In this document: piece after piece, positions 1 through 14,099 of the stretch
Layout: each line of letters opens with the position of its first letter
Numbering within the stretch: position 1 is the stretch's first letter
DNA from: Rhea pennata
Taxonomy: Eukaryota; Chordata; Aves; Rheiformes; Rheidae
Reading direction: 5' to 3'
Assembly (NCBI RefSeq): GCF_028389875.1
Contig: NC_084667.1
Location: forward strand, 63,466,570 to 63,530,569
Length of the DNA: 64,000 bases
Translations under genes and position numbers: made by a program
Notes under the pieces: model-generated
What the model was told of the DNA's origin: nothing
Database searches by the model: none
What the model saw: only the letters and a program-made list of their open reading frames with translations

Positions 1-3000
1 TGGTTCAGTTTTGAATCTGCTTCAGTTTTGTGCTTTCTGATACACCATGTAGGATTTGTATTAAGAAGGAAGTTACTGTTTTCCTCAAACCACAGATCAC
101 CTCCCACAGGCCATTCTGCTCTTACAAAAAAAGGTCCAACAGCGATGAATTCGTCTTGTGCTATAGAAATTACACTATTTTTCTGAACTCCTCAGTGCCT
201 TTAGCTGGTCCTTACTGTGTTATCTTCTAACAATTAGATGTCATTTGGGATCTCACAACTTGTTTCCAGTAGGAGAAAAAATGCACTAAGACATTACTTT
301 TTCTTAATTCAATTATAAAAATGTCTTTGCAAACCCAAGTCCTCTTTCTTAACCTAATCTAGTCTGCCTGAACAGGGCAGGCATCAAGTGACAGGTCAGG
401 CGACACCTGGTCCCACGGCAAACAACTGTATACCCGTATTCAGTCTCCCTGCCTGTGAGATTTTCTCAAGGTCAGGCTCCAAGCACACATGCAGCTGCAG
501 CGTGGCTCCCTTGCTGTCTTTTCTGTTTGCTTCCTCGCACGTTTTGCTGTTCCTCTCGCACAGGCACGTAATCACAGTCAGAGCTGTACGCTGTCCCACC
601 TGGTGCTGTCAGAAATGCCGTTGCTGATGGTTTTCATAACAAATCGAATTCTCCAGCTGCAGGTATGTCCATACCGAGTACATGACAGGGACATCAAACC
701 CAGAGTAGGTTAACAAAGGACAATAAATTATCTCTTAGTCTCCAAGAGCAGAAGTGATATTTTGATGACTGTTCTTTTGTCAAGCATTAAAGGATGAATA
801 AACCCATAAACTTTCTAAATGTATGCAAAGTAAGTATATGAGAAATTTCATCTGAGAAAAAGTGGGCATATTCCCCAGTAAAAACCTGGATGAGAGGCTG
901 CATTGCAAATATGTTTTTAGAGCCTGCTTTGTAATTACTCTACAATTACAGGAGGAACGTGGCATGAATTTACAGTTTGCTCCTATTGTTTTAATCGCAA
1001 AGCCAGTGAACAGCATTAACCATGGAGATACATTGAAATAACTTTAAGGGCTTGATAAATTTGCAAGAGCAATCACAGTTGAAAATCAGAAATTCTCTAA
1101 AAATCAAAACACATCAATTCAAGAGGCTTCCAAATATCTAGTTTCTTATCTGCCTCTAAAGTCAGAAAAAAGTGAATCTAACATGCTCTGATAACAACTT
1201 CCATGAGTTTCTTATTTGAACAGAAACAGCACAGGGACCATCTCACTAAGGTGAGTGTAAATCAAGAAGGAAACCATAGTTTCAGTGAAGCCTCTGGGAT
1301 TTACATCAGATGAAGCCCGGACCGTATTGCTATGGCATACAACTACACATGAAGGCAGAGTTAAGTGAATCTTATGGATTTTTTTTTTTTAATTTCAGAA
1401 ATAGGCAATGGCTTAACAGATTCTTACTCTTGTATTATTTTTTATTTTTATCATATTATCACATGGTTCATCCAGAGTCAATTGAGAACCCAGAGTGCTC
1501 AGAACTGGAAGTGTCACCTGTTGCAGAAATAAATACAGGGCCTGATACTGAGGAAGCAAAGTCATTTCTACATATCCCATAGCCGGGCATACATTTTTAG
1601 TGCTGGGGAGGTGAGTGCTGTTTGGTGGGCAGAGGGTAGAGCGTTGCACTGCCAGCAGTCAGGGGCTGGGAATAGCTTCTCTAAAGCGTGGCAGCTCTTG
1701 TGGACCCCAGTAGGAGCGTGGTGAGATTGCTCAGTCTCCTTACAGGAGAGCTGTTTTCAGCAGTGTAAAACACACTTATCACATGCATTTTGCTTGGTTT
1801 CTGTGGTACTGCTCTGACAATAACAGAAGATACCCTGCATAACCTGGAGGAGAGCTTGGTTGTATGTTATCCCACATTTCTGCTCGAGTTCATATGACTC
1901 TGGCAATTAGATTAATTAAAAAAAAGAAAAACTGGGTGTCAGTTACACACATGGATGTAATATCCTTATTTAGAAAGGCCAGAAAACCATAAATCTATAA
2001 GAAGAAAAATATTGAGCCAAATCCAGAAGTCCTTTTTGCTCAAAAATATTCCACAAAGATAAAGAGCATGTCTATCAAGGGCTTACAGGCCTTATCCCTT
2101 AGCAAAACTGAACATAGTAAAGTAATTTTATAGGGTACCCTGTTGCGTGCAGTTAGGGAATGAAAAAAAAAAATAGGACCAAAACCAACATTGCTTGCCA
2201 GCAGCTGACAACCAGTGAAGATGAAGTTTTGACATCCCTCCTTTTTTGTTCTCTGGCTCTCCGTGCCACCTCCAACGCAGGCACAGACAGCTATCCAAAA
2301 GCAGATTTTGATGCTCAGAGCGAGGTCTGCAGCCTTTTGCGGACTTGTCTTGTTCACTATGAGAAGCAGAAGAAACAGTATCTCAAAATAACACCTTGTA
2401 GTAAGGGACTCTGTCGGGATTACGAATAATACCGGCACGTGCCATAAGTAGCAGTCACCTGGTAGGCTAAAAGCAGTAACTTGTTTTACCCAAACACCGT
2501 TTTCGCCCCAGAGTTGTCACTTGGAAAAAATATATTGCCCCATCGGTCAGTCCTTATGTCTAGGAAGGGACTGGTGCCACCTTCCCCGAGCCCAGATGGG
2601 CGGGAGGAAGACGGCCATCGAGCCGGGGGCAGGAGGAGCACCCCTTGGAATCCAGATGCACGAAATTACAGCTGTAAATTCTGGTCAGTATTGCCATTGC
2701 TGGCTTTCACGGGTTGTTTAAAAGGGCTTTTTCCCCCCCTATTGTTTTTCCAAGGACCTGCCCAAAAATATTTCCATCCAAACCACCATCACGCAAAACT
2801 CCAGCGGAGGAGCAACGAACAATAGCGCACAAGGTTCCAAGTTCAATAGCAATTTCAAGGATTTCAGCTGTCAAAGTTAATTAGTGGCAGTTTCTTTCAG
2901 GCCTCCTTTGCTTAACCCCTGAAGGACAAGGTTTGGAAAAACCGCTGACTGAGAGGGCAAGAGAGGGCAAAAGACCACATTTGCAGCAGCCAGGAACTAG

Positions 3001-4180
3001 TAAGAAAGCAAAAATAAAAAATGGAATGTGTTATGAACCAAAAAACTTCAGATAAAATGAGATTTAACTTTTATTTCCACTTCTGTTAAAGCAAGAGACA
3101 GGAGCCTGGAGGGTGGGGTCCAGAGCCTGGATTCTGGGCAGGGTTATTTTAGAAATCTGAACACAGTCCAGCTTTTGTTCTAGGGCAAACACTTCCCAAC
3201 TTTAGGGTATTTAAAAAGAAAAAAAAAAATCTGGATCCTGATCTGAAATCTGTGGCTTGGGCTTGTTTCTAAACATTTCTTCTACTTGCAAGAACGAAAA
3301 AAGGCATCATATGGTAAAGCAGTGTAGAGAAACACTGGAGCTTTGCATGCTTGCAAGAGTCTACCTTGGCATGCCTTTCCACACGGGAGGAGGCATCGCG
3401 GGTGCTAGATCTGCAAGCAAAAGGCAGCTTGGGGAAGCAGCTCTTCCCCGGCAGTTACTCATCTGCATCATGAAGACTGTTGGGCTGCAGCAGGCACCAC
3501 CTTTGAAATGGCAAGGCCCAAGACACAGGACCCTTGCCCCATCCCATAATAGGTTTCATGAGAGGGCCACGAGCCCTTCGCTGGCTGAGGTGGCACTCGT
3601 CCATGTCATCATCAGTCCATGTCATGGAGATGCCCCTTGTTCCAGGTCCCATCACCCAGTGCAGATGTCAAGGTCAAAACTTGTCCCGCAGCGTGGAGGA
3701 GGCATGGTGAGTTCCCCAGCCATAGCCTGGGAAAGGGAGAAAGGAGTCAAACGGAGGAAAACACAGTGTAGGACACGAGATTATGAGATTGCAGCCTGCA
3801 GTATGAGAAAGCTCGTATTTTATGGGGGTTTAGCAGCCCTACCAGGCATCGCTTGCTACACGCAACCCCCTGAGCCAGGGATCTGCTGATCCTGAACAGA
3901 GTTTTCCTGGGCAGACGGAGCTGCTGAGCAAGTGGAGCAAGCAGGACTGAACACGCTTGAGGGCAGCGACCAGCCCTTGCTGCACATTTCTGCCACTTCC
4001 CTGCGTCGCGCCAGGGTCTCGGGGCCAGCAGTGCCCAGGCTTTGCCGACCCCATACAGAAGAGTCACCTATTTACGCTCCGGACTTGGTTTTACTCTGTA
4101 CGCATCCTGGGGATGCGAGAGGGTCACAGATGGGAACAGACAAGAATTAGGGGCATCCTGCGGAGTACAGCAAGGGGGGG
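1..4180. other. Intergenic sequence, no gene recognised
   Basis: Mixed-composition DNA. ORFs up to 210 codons occur (3257-3889 plus; 2040-2438 minus), but none resembles a known family. Only short A/T runs were noted. Confidence 0.6.
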
Positions 4181-4600
4181 CTCAGGATAGGGCAGGGGCG
4201 TACTCGGAACATCCGCGCTTCGGCGTTACCTGAGACGCGCGGTCTGTCGTTGCTGGTGGTATTCTGGTGGTATTCCTAAGCCTCCTGTCCGCCCTGCAAA
4301 CAGCAGCGGCTGAAGCATAGATAAAACCTCCCGGTGCTTCTCCAGACAAAACGAGAGGCCCTTTCATTCGAGAGAAAAAGCTCATCACAGCCTCTCCGTG
4401 GGAGCCGAGGATTTGGTAGGAATGAGGAGACAAGCTGCAAGCAGGTGGAGATCTTCAGGGCAATTACACCGCCCTCGCCCGCAGGTGCTGCGCAGGTGGC
4501 CTGAGCCCTGAGCCCGGGAGCTGGGAGAGGCGCTGGGGGTCACGCATCCCCCCCGCCGCTGCCCCCTGCGCCGGAGGCCTGGGCTGCGTTTTAATCCGCA
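4180..4600. promoter_or_regulatory. GC-rich block with CpGs, weak CpG-island candidate
   Basis: Locally GC- and CpG-rich stretch without an ORF of coding character. It includes TGCCCCCTGCG at about 4560-4570, whose reverse complement matches the right half of the CTCF motif (9 of 12 core positions). It also has a short tandem GCTGGTGGTATT/CTGGTGGTATT duplication near 4251. Confidence 0.35.
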
Positions 4601-7600
4601 GTTAACAATACAGGGTTGTTTGACTAAATGTTTTGACGGAAGAGAAGAAAAAAAAAAAAAAAAGTTTGATCCCGTGATAAAGTTTAGCTCCGTTCACTCT
4701 AGTAGCTTTCTACGTGTCGGCTTTAAAATAATCCCAAAGTGGAGGACTTGCTTGCAGATTAGAAGACCATTCAGCAGCTATACCCAGGAGGCTTTTTTTT
4801 TTTAAAAAAAAAAAGGCAAAACCATGCATTCTTCCCCAAGTCGCACCCTCCTGAATCACTGCCCTGCGATGTTTTAAGATATTCTGGGGGGTTGTTATTT
4901 AGTGACAAACACCCGGCTTCCTCACGGAAAGCGCGCAAATTCTGCACGCAACATCGCCCGGCAGCTGAGTTGAGGACTGCTGTGGCTGCATTAAGGTTTG
5001 CAGATATTTAGCAGCTCTTTATTTTAGGTCGGAGTCTCAAGGCCTGTGAAACTTGAGAGCCACAATCATTTCAAAGGTGAAGTAATAGTTTATAGCGGTG
5101 AGAGCGCGACTCTTGGCTCATCAGAAAATCTAATTTCTGGAAACAAAAAGCAGAACCATGCCTCTACTCTGTGTTCTGACATACAGAAATATGTTGTGTA
5201 ATAATGTCCCTAGTTCATACCACATGCTCTGCTGGTTTTAACATCACATATAAATTTGTGATCCAATTAGAGTTTGATCATGCATTTTTCGATGTTCCAT
5301 GTGCAATGCCTCGGTTTTATCCCGACGAGCAATTATCGTCCTTTTTGTGCAGGGAACAAGTGAGTTAAGGCTCAATACAGGCTGATCCCGAATTTGCTAA
5401 GCTAAAGGCTGGGCTCCCATGCTCAGGGCCAAACTTCTGGGTGGGAGTAGAAAAACACCTCCTGGCAAGTTCTCGTTGAGACTGCAGATGATTCCCTTAA
5501 ATCAGCATGGACTGAGGACGTGAGTGTCCTCTCACGAACTTCAGGATGAAGAGATTCAAAGTATTCGGAGGCTACTTCAAAATTCACTTTTTTTTTTTCA
5601 AAAAGCTGTCCTCTGATATCAAAAGCTGAAGAGCAACAAGGAGGCACAGGAAAGGATCAAAAGAATGAGAGAGCAAATATATTAAACCGAAGGTATTTCA
5701 GCATGTTCAGCGTATCTGAAATGCATGTTCCTCCTTTACAACTGGGAACTTGCCTTACCATAAAAGAAGCTTAGTTATTTTCTCACCCTCTTTGCGAGAC
5801 AACCGGCACCGTATGCAGGCAGCAGGCTGGATCACACCCAAGAGACCACAGATTTTAGAGTGCTTTGAAGGGGAGCTCAAAGCAAATGGCTTTTGGTGCA
5901 GTGTACAGGGCAATTCTGCAGAATTTATCTTTTTGGATAATAAATAGCTCAAGACCTGTAACTCCTGACTATGGTTGTAGTATGTTGGTACAACACACAT
6001 GTAGGTACACGTGTGCATGCTGTCACCTCCCTCGGCGCGGATGGAGCATACATAGGCGGAGCCAGATGCCACTTCACTGCCGTTCTGTTTATTTATAGGA
6101 AATGCAAACTGATCCCCGTTTGCCAGGACACGGCGGGGTCAAACGGCAGGAGGCCATTTCTTCGCTCACCCTCTAGGCCCGGGGCTGGCTACCACGCTGC
6201 CCCAGAGCTTTTGTTCTTTGTCCTTTTGCAGGATGTGCTTCATGTTTGCTCTCTCTCTTGCTGTTCTTGCCCACCCTGCTCTGTCAAAGAACATCCAGCC
6301 CCTTATTTAAGGGAAATAGAAATGTGCTGGGAATGCCTTGATATCCTCCTAGCCTCACAACTCAGCTTCTAGGCATTTACCCTGTGTTCTGCCCTTTTTT
6401 AATTTCCTTTTTTTCCTCCCTCTTTTTTGGTTTTTTTTCAGCTGCCACTAAACTGAGGGGCTATTTCACCAGGGAAGAGAAGACACCAGTTATGCCACCA
6501 CCACTAACCAGAGACCAAACACGCTCCTGTCCTAGCAGGATGGCAGGTTCTGCCCATCTTATCCTGCCTCTTGCTGGGACTACACCAAGCAGAGAAGAGG
6601 AGCTTGGACAGATTTTAAATAGCACAGGCATAACCAAGCAGCCTTTTTTTTTTTTTTTTTTTTTTTGGCTGTGATGTTTTCATACTTCAGGCTCAATATG
6701 AGATCTCTCCTGTACAAACCTCCAGGGGAATTTTTAATCTTCCTGCTTGTTTTTGTTTCATCTGTCTTTACAGTGGGTGCCTGAGGAATATCTATTCTTT
6801 CTTTGGAATCTGCTCTCTCTTGCATAAACTCTTTCTCACTTCTCCTATAAAAACATATCCAGGACAGAACTCTTTCCAGTTTCCAATTTAAATTTATTCC
6901 TGAGCAGTTTATACCCAATTGTTTCCATGCTGTGGTTCTGCCTTAACTTGAATAGCTCTTTTCCATCCCTGGTGTTCTCCCCCACAGTGTGTGAGAAGTA
7001 AATTATTTATTTTCAGAGCACCTCACCTTTTTTTTATTATTATTTTATTTTATTTGAGATGAGCTGCCTTGAGCTTATCACAGACCACTTATAAATGGTT
7101 TATGAGTTCCCTTCAAAGATTTTGGCATGCATCGCGGTATCAGCTAGATACAGCATGCTGGACAACTAACACATGCCACACAGCAGCCTCTTTATTAGTG
7201 GATGATGTATTTTCAAGCTGAAAGCCATCCCTTTGCATGACTACAAGGCTTGTCCTGCACTAAGGACAAGACTTTTTTTTTTCCTCTTGTTTTTTGTATC
7301 CACAGCTACTTTCCAACACCCGTTTTCCAGATCTGATATGGAAAGCTGGACTGATCTGTTACAGCAGTCTGAGCTCCAGCTCTTCCTGCAAGCAGCTCTC
7401 CATCTTTCGAAGTGATCGAATTTAGCTTCCCCACATGCGTTCAGAAACCCATGCTGCCCTCTTATTTCATGCTAAGATCTGCATGGAGCTCAGGGACTGA
7501 CTGAAGGTTTAATTATGCTTAGCTAATCCATTTTCTCAATAGTCTACTTCTTTTGTTACTAGTGAATTGTAGAGCAATTGCTTAATGAGCCAGCTTCCGC

Positions 7601-8587
7601 CAGCACCTATCTTCTCCTGGACCAGCTGATTAAAACATGTACCTTTACGAGATCTGGAAAAGAAATCCCGATTCCTTCTCAAAACATGCCTTAGAGACAG
7701 TTGTTTCTCTCTGTTTAGAGGTACAGCCCTGCGCTGGCACTAATCCAAGAAAAATTCTGGGAATTTACTTGCGCTCCACTTCCTCCTTAACGCTTTGCCC
7801 CTCCACATCTACAACACCCATGTTTTTGCAGTCATTTCTCATTTTATAACTTTCTGCTGTTTGTCAGAAATGCTCAGCAGGCACACGGGAATCCGTGCCG
7901 GCACCACGAAAGCCCGGATCCCCCGACCTCCGTGCAGGTCTCCACCACGCTGCACTTTTCCTCTGCTGGAAACCTCTCACAGGAGGGAGTTGTTTCTGGC
8001 CCTGGAGGCGAAAGGAGTCACCCGCGGCAAATGAGGTGCCAAAACCTTCCCTCATCCAGCTCTGAACCACATTTTAGAAAGGGAATTTCCACCAGATTTC
8101 TGTGAACACCTTGCCTCACCCTAGTCGAATGAAATTCAGAGTGGTCAGTAATTTGCTGCTGCGGCTAATCAAAATCCCAGCTCAAACCTCACAGATTCAA
8201 TTTTTAGTCCTGGTTTAAGCCATTTTTGGACAGATCCCCCCGTCACCGACACCAGCCAAGGACCGATCCCTTGTTATGTACCGGTTTTCACATGCCCACG
8301 TGCACTGCCCGTGTGTGCTCTCGACGGTTACGGTCCAGTGCCAGGCTACCTCCTCTTTCGGAGTTCGCTTGCTGTGATGTAAACCTACAGGGCTTGACTC
8401 TTCCTCTTCACATCACCTCCTTCTCTATCCCGGGCTAGGGGAGCAGCTCGTGTTAGGCACTTCAGAAGGTTCCTTATGGATTATTTTGCATGATTAAAGG
8501 CCTTTTTGGCAGCCTGTTTTTTTTCTTTAATTGTAAAAATGAAAGACCGTAAGAGAACTGCTTTCCCTCCTTTTTATGGTAGTGCTA

Positions 8588-8614
8588 TTTTTTTTTTTTT
8601 TTTTTTTTTTTTTT
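8588..8614. repeat. T27 homopolymer
   Basis: 27 consecutive T bases in intergenic DNA. Confidence 0.95.
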
Positions 8615-10172
8615 GTTATTTTACAAGGATTGAAAAATGTTTCAAGTCACATGAAGATGTTGCAAGCTACCAAGCAGCAGCAGGTGCTGCTCTCAACAGC
8701 CTACATGCTCCTCTGTAAAGGTTGCCGCTTCTTCTAATGAATCGTTGCAAAGATCAAGTCATGTTCCGTAAAACATTTCCACAGACTTTTGGAGTGGATT
8801 TTTTTCTTTCACGGATACTGAATGTCAAAGCCCACTTGTGAATTTATAAACAGATCCATTACCAATTCATCCTGGAAGACCTCACTGTGCCAGGACCACA
8901 CATTTCCTCTATCCTTCTCTACCCTTTCAGATAGAGCATCATCTCCTTTGCCTCCAGTTCAAGCTTTTGACTCTTCGTGGGCCAGTGGATAAGGCCAAGG
9001 AATATATCAAGGACTTGTACGAAGTCTGGATAATTCGGCTTTTTTCTTTTTTCTTTTCTTCTTCTGGCAGTAAATTTTGCAGCAGCATCAAAGCTGATCT
9101 ACTCAAGCTGATGCGCACAAACCCATCTCTGTTCATCTTTCCTGATTAGCCTTTCAGACCATAATGCTGAACTAAGCTGAAAAAAGAACTTTGAGGAGTT
9201 TCCTCCTCCCAGGGCAATTTTGCATTATTTGAGAAAATAAAATCTCCCTGATTTGCACTTCTCAGAGTTACTAATGGGTACAGTAAAGTGCTACAAATGT
9301 CCTGTTTTAGCCAAATTCTCTGGCTGGCCCAGTTTCCCCATCAAGAAGGTTGACTTTCGTTGTCCTCTGTGATCCTTCTATCACCTTACTCAGGCAATTT
9401 TTCATCTCTCAAAAGGCAATTGCAGAATCAGGGATTGTTTTGCTGCATCATCTTCTACATTATCAAGTAATATATAGCTAGGGAAATACAGAAAAATACA
9501 TCAATCTTTTTTAGGGTATATTTTCAGACTTTGTCAGGTTAAATCAATCTATTTTTAGACTAAAAACTATAACTTCTAAACTCGCCTTCTGCTGATTTGC
9601 CTGGACAGAAGGAAGATTGTTGGAAGAGGTGATCTCCACTGAGAAGTGATGGTACAGCACAGCCTCTCTCCCTCCTTTCCCACTGCCAGTGCCAGGGAAT
9701 GAAAATGAAAAAAAAGAAAAAAGTGCTTTTGGGAAGGGCAAAGGGATTGAGGGGACCAGCAACCACCTTGTTTTCCTCTACATCAAGTTAAATTCAGAAA
9801 TGTAGCAGGACAGTGAGTTTAAATGTGTGTCACCACTCTCCCATCATGACGGTTCATAGTGCTTCATAGGAAATGGTTGTTCTTACACTATAGCATGTTC
9901 AAAGAGATGTGACTAGTTGGAGTTTTGGTTCAAAGTTTGAGTTTAGCTTTCAGAGGAAAAAAAAACCTCTTCAAAACTATCCCCCAAACTAAACACTGGT
10001 CGAACTTCACCCTAAAATTAAATATTTGATTCTAGCTATCTGATTTTTTTTTTAAAAAAAATCCTTTTCAATAAGGATGAAATATTTAGATGTGGGTTTT
10101 GATTGATTTTCTGGGTAAAATTTGGTCACCTGGAATTTTTGGCTTTCAGCAGCTGCTGCAGAGGAAGTGAAG

Positions 10173-10189
10173 TGCAAATGAATTTGCAT
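10173..10189. promoter_or_regulatory. Palindromic octamer-like (POU) element
   Basis: TGCAAATGAATTTGCAT has 7-base inverted arms (TGCAAAT/ATTTGCA) around GA and includes a perfect octamer, ATTTGCAT. Shortly upstream is CAGCAGCTGCTG (10147-10158), an E-box-centred palindrome. Function is inferred. Confidence 0.35.
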
Positions 10190-11399
10190 TTGGCCAGGCC
10201 TACCAAAAGGGGTGCTCTGCTCCGGGAAGCAGTGGCTGCGAGAAAGAGGTACGGATCCCAGTGCACAGCCGCCCGAACAAGCTCTTGCCCAAAGCACGGC
10301 CATGCATTCAAAAACCTAGTGCAATCCTTGGCTGTTTAAATGGCCAATTAGTAATGCAGCCACAGGAAGAGGCTGTAGCAGCTTATGGCATTAGAGAGCC
10401 ACAGACCGACACGCTGCGTAGAGTGCCTTTGAAAAACAAGCGTGGAGGAACTGGAAGTGGCACCAAGAGGAGCCTCAATAGTGTTTTTAATGCTGTAGAA
10501 AATATGATGGATACTTCAGACCTCAGTCTTTTTGACTGCCTCATTGTATGGCTTCAGACGGTGAAATGAGGGCCTGTTACATGATACTTTAGAACAGGTC
10601 ACAGTGAGAAGCAAGCACTAGACGTGAAAGCCGGGCAGATTCGCGTGGGCAGCTCTGCAAACACGTCTGCGTGAGGGCACCGGAAACCCCCCAACGCACC
10701 CCGAGGGTGGAGGTGGATCACTTGCTATCTTGTCCTCTCTTCACATCAAGGGCTGGAGCTTGGAGTTGGGGCACAGTTATGTGTTAGGCAAATACAATGT
10801 AAGCTTTAGTCAAATATAAGTTATTTGACTTAGAAAAGAGGTAAAAGTGGGTGGAATTTAATATCCACGAGATCAGAGTAGATGTTAAAGTTGTCCTTCT
10901 GGACATTAGCCTCTGTGAGGTATGTACAGGCGAAGATTTTTGTGGGTTAGAGCCAGTTTTTCCAGTGGAGGATCTATCCTGAATGCTTTGGGGTCTCCTC
11001 TTCCTTCAGCACACAACCCAAACACTGCTTGTTTCAGTATGTCCATTTTGCTCTTTCCTTTCTCAAAACCTGGCAGGGAATATGTGACCCTATAAAAAAT
11101 ACTGCGAGGTGTTGGGCCTCTCCGTGCTCCTGTCGCAGCTCAGCCTATCTCACACCACCAGGAAAAAATAAATAAATAAAATAAATAAAAAATAAATCAA
11201 TACAAAGGGCGACAAGTGCTTTATAACTGAGGCCCTTTGAGTGGTTTTCCCGGCTCCATTTTACACCACCTGAGTCACGCTGGCTCAGGTTGGGAGAAAT
11301 CAGTGTTAGAACCTGCAGAGATCTTACCCGCCTTTGAAACACTTAGGAAAACTCTGAACTTTACTTGAAAAAGTGAAATCGGCTGTGATAACCAAGGCG

Positions 11400-11885
11400 T
11401 TGATTTACTGGGAGGAGAGATGGGTCCCAAGCCCCTTCGCCCTCCAGATCAGCTCCTGCCCAGAGCACGCGTGGCCCCGGGCTCTGCTGGCGCCTTGGAC
11501 ATCCCACGCCTGCTTCCGGAGCCGCTCGCAACGCCTCAGGCCACCTTCCCGAGGGCTTCAGCCCTCTCCGGCCCCGTTAACGCCGGACAGCGCAGCAGAT
11601 GGTCCCGTGTTAGCGCTGCGGGCGCAGCTGCACCCCCATCCCTCCCCTCGGACGCCGGGGCCCCGGCGCCGGCTTGGAGCCGCGGCAAGGAGAGGCGGCT
11701 CGGAGCTGTCCTCCCACCAGCCCCGGGCTGCGGACCGCGCTGCCCCAGAGCTGAACCCCTCTCAAATAAAAGCGCTTTCTCCAGCGTCTCGGGCTGCGGC
11801 ACACGGGGCAAGAGCCGGAGCGGCGGCAGCGCTTTGCCGCAGCGTCCCGGGCCCGGGAGCTCCTCGACGAGGAGCGGGCGTTTGG
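11400..11885. promoter_or_regulatory. CpG island without recognisable gene
   Basis: Dense CpG dinucleotides (GCGCC, CCGCGGC, GGCGCCGG and similar) with sharp AT-rich borders. Long ORFs exist on both strands and in several frames, including 220 codons at 11373-12035. That overlap, plus low-complexity Ala/Arg/Pro content, is typical of CpG islands rather than coding sequence. It is a candidate promoter of an unannotated transcript or a regulatory CpG island. Confidence 0.6.
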
Positions 11886-12049
11886 AAATCACAGACGTTT
11901 CTCATTCCCGAGCTTCCGTCATATCCACTGGGGGCTTTTGAATGGATTCTGCAAGCAGAATACGTGTGTAAAAAATGGTGGGGGGGAAAAAAATACTCTC
12001 CTCAATTTGACACAAATTTTTTTTTTATTGTTTAATAGGGGATGGCTAG

Positions 12050-14090
12050 GCCCCGCCTAAAACCTGCGTTTCCTTCATTATAGAAATATTTTATTTTCTT
12101 CCTTTAAAAGCCAGTGGAATGTGAACAATGAACAATTTCACATTTAGAAGCCAACTTTTCACCGGGGTTTATTCTTTTGATTTGGAAACTGGCTTATTTA
12201 AACTGGAAAATTCCATGAAATGTTGCAATAAAAGAGGCTCTATTTTTGCATTAGTTAAAATATGCACACGCCGAAACCCAAGCAATACAAAAGCAAGCAA
12301 ACGAAGAAGGGCCCAGCCCGTAAGTTCCAAGTAGCTTAAAATTTCTTATATTTCAAGTGCAAATAGCACATAGATCCTCGCCATCTCTACTCATAATGCA
12401 CGCTGCCACCCAACAACAGCAATGCAACATTTCCCCTAGGCAGTATATTTTTCCCTGTGAAATATTACTTAGCAAATGTGCCTTCAGCTGCCCAAATGTC
12501 ACGTTAATCTGTTACAATCTGCTGTAAACTTCAGAGATATAAGTCATATGTCACATACTCACAACAGTCTCCTGATTTGCTTTAGGACTAAAATGTTCCT
12601 GAACAAAAACAATTTACTAGGGAAGAAATTCTATCCTTTTTTTTTTCCCCCTGATTCCCTAGAAGTAGCTTGTCACTGATCTTTTTTTTTTTTCCCCCTT
12701 TCCTTGCCTACTTCTGTGCATGCCGTTTTACTTTACAGATCAGATCCCTCCCCGTTCCAGCAATCAGAAATGGGAGTATCTTGCTTTGCTCTATTGCAGA
12801 GTGGATCAGCGACTTCACATACTGTTTGAGGGAAAAAAAAAAAAAAAAAAAAAAGTGAGAGAATCCAAATCCAGGATAGGCTCCTGGCCAACGCGGCTCA
12901 GATTTTCCATCCCGTCCGTAACCGAGCCATGAGTCGCGCAGGTTAGCGCTGGGTAGCAGTCTCCAGCGTAAGAAGCCCTGTTCTGGCCATCGTCTTTCCA
13001 AGATTTCTGTGTGATTCAAGTTACGATTTTCAGACCAAACAGACTAAAACTAGGTACAAAGATGCATTCAGACACTGAACCAAAGTGTGAGGGTAGGCTA
13101 GGTTTTCTGCACTCGTATTCAGCTCACATATACTTACTTGCAGATATTTATAGCGCATGACTTTTTGCTAACGTTCGTCTACAGTCAAGAAGTGGGATAA
13201 GTTACATGAAGTCGGCGCTGCCAGTTGAACATAATTTCCTTTCAACACCATGACCAAATTGCTGCACTTCATTGCCTTGACTTTCACACCTGTAAAACAG
13301 GGATGACGGTTCTCCTTTTTACAAGGGATAATGTTATAAACAGTAGTTACTATTTGTAAAAATGCTTTGGAGAAGCACCAGATTGTGACTGCAAAATAAT
13401 TTTATCTGTGCTGGCCGATATTAGACAGGAGGAACTGAAATCGAAACCAGGAAAGTGAGGGAGAAAGGAAGCCTAATTTCCTGTTGGTATGATGCACTCT
13501 GCAAGAGCAACTAAGAGTTCAAAACTGAGGGACCTTGCAAGAAAAGGGTTTTTTTTTAAGCCAGCTTCCCCTTTCTCACCAGGTGGTGCTCATGTAATGC
13601 CACTGCCCTCCGTAAGAGTATTCCCAATTTCCCCCGTGTGAGAGGGGAATTCAGGCCTTTCACCTAACATCAGTTTTCTTCCGACGCCGGAGCAGCTATG
13701 GTGCTAGTTGCCAGTGGCTCGCTGCCGTGCCCGGGCTGTGTGCAGTGGAGCCCGCTGGTTGCAGGATAAATTAGAGTAGCCACCGCCGTACAGCTGAGAA
13801 AGCAATGGAAAATCCAGCCAGCCAGGAAGCTTTTTCTTCTTGATTTCTGTGAAGTTCTCCACGTTTGGCAAGCTCTGTAAGCTCAGCAGAGGGAACAGAA
13901 AAGGAAAAACCATCACGTACAATTTTTCTGTGGCTTGCGAAAGTGGAATAAATCATGAGATAAAACAGTGAGGCATCTGCGATGCAAGATTTGTTTTGTG
14001 AATGTTTAAGCATTTAATCGCCAGCCTTCTGGCTTCCAATTCTGCTTGCGGGGACTTCATTGTTTTACCTATTTTGCAAAGTATAATCAC
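12050..14090. other. Intergenic sequence, no gene recognised
   Basis: AT-rich DNA with a 22-base A run at 12833-12854. TCACCAGGTGGTGC near 13577 is a partial CTCF-like match. Nothing else can be supported. Confidence 0.6.
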
Positions 14091-14099
14091 TTACCTCGC

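Larger units (their letters stand above)
4620..11370. other. Intergenic sequence, no gene recognised
   Basis: AT-balanced DNA with homopolymer T runs at 6644-6666 and 8588-8614, an ATTTT/ATT-rich simple repeat near 7023-7056 and an AAATA-type repeat at about 11165-11200. A palindromic octamer-like element lies at 10173-10189. No exon, RNA gene or transposon was identified. Confidence 0.6.

Noticed and set aside
11373-12035. 220-codon plus-strand ORF
   Set aside because: It lies in a CpG island with competing long frames on both strands. Composition is Arg/Ala/Pro/Ser-rich with no domain, typical of GC-driven stop depletion.
13575-13590. TCACCAGGTGGTGC as a CTCF site
   Set aside because: Deviates from the consensus at two core positions; kept only as a partial match.
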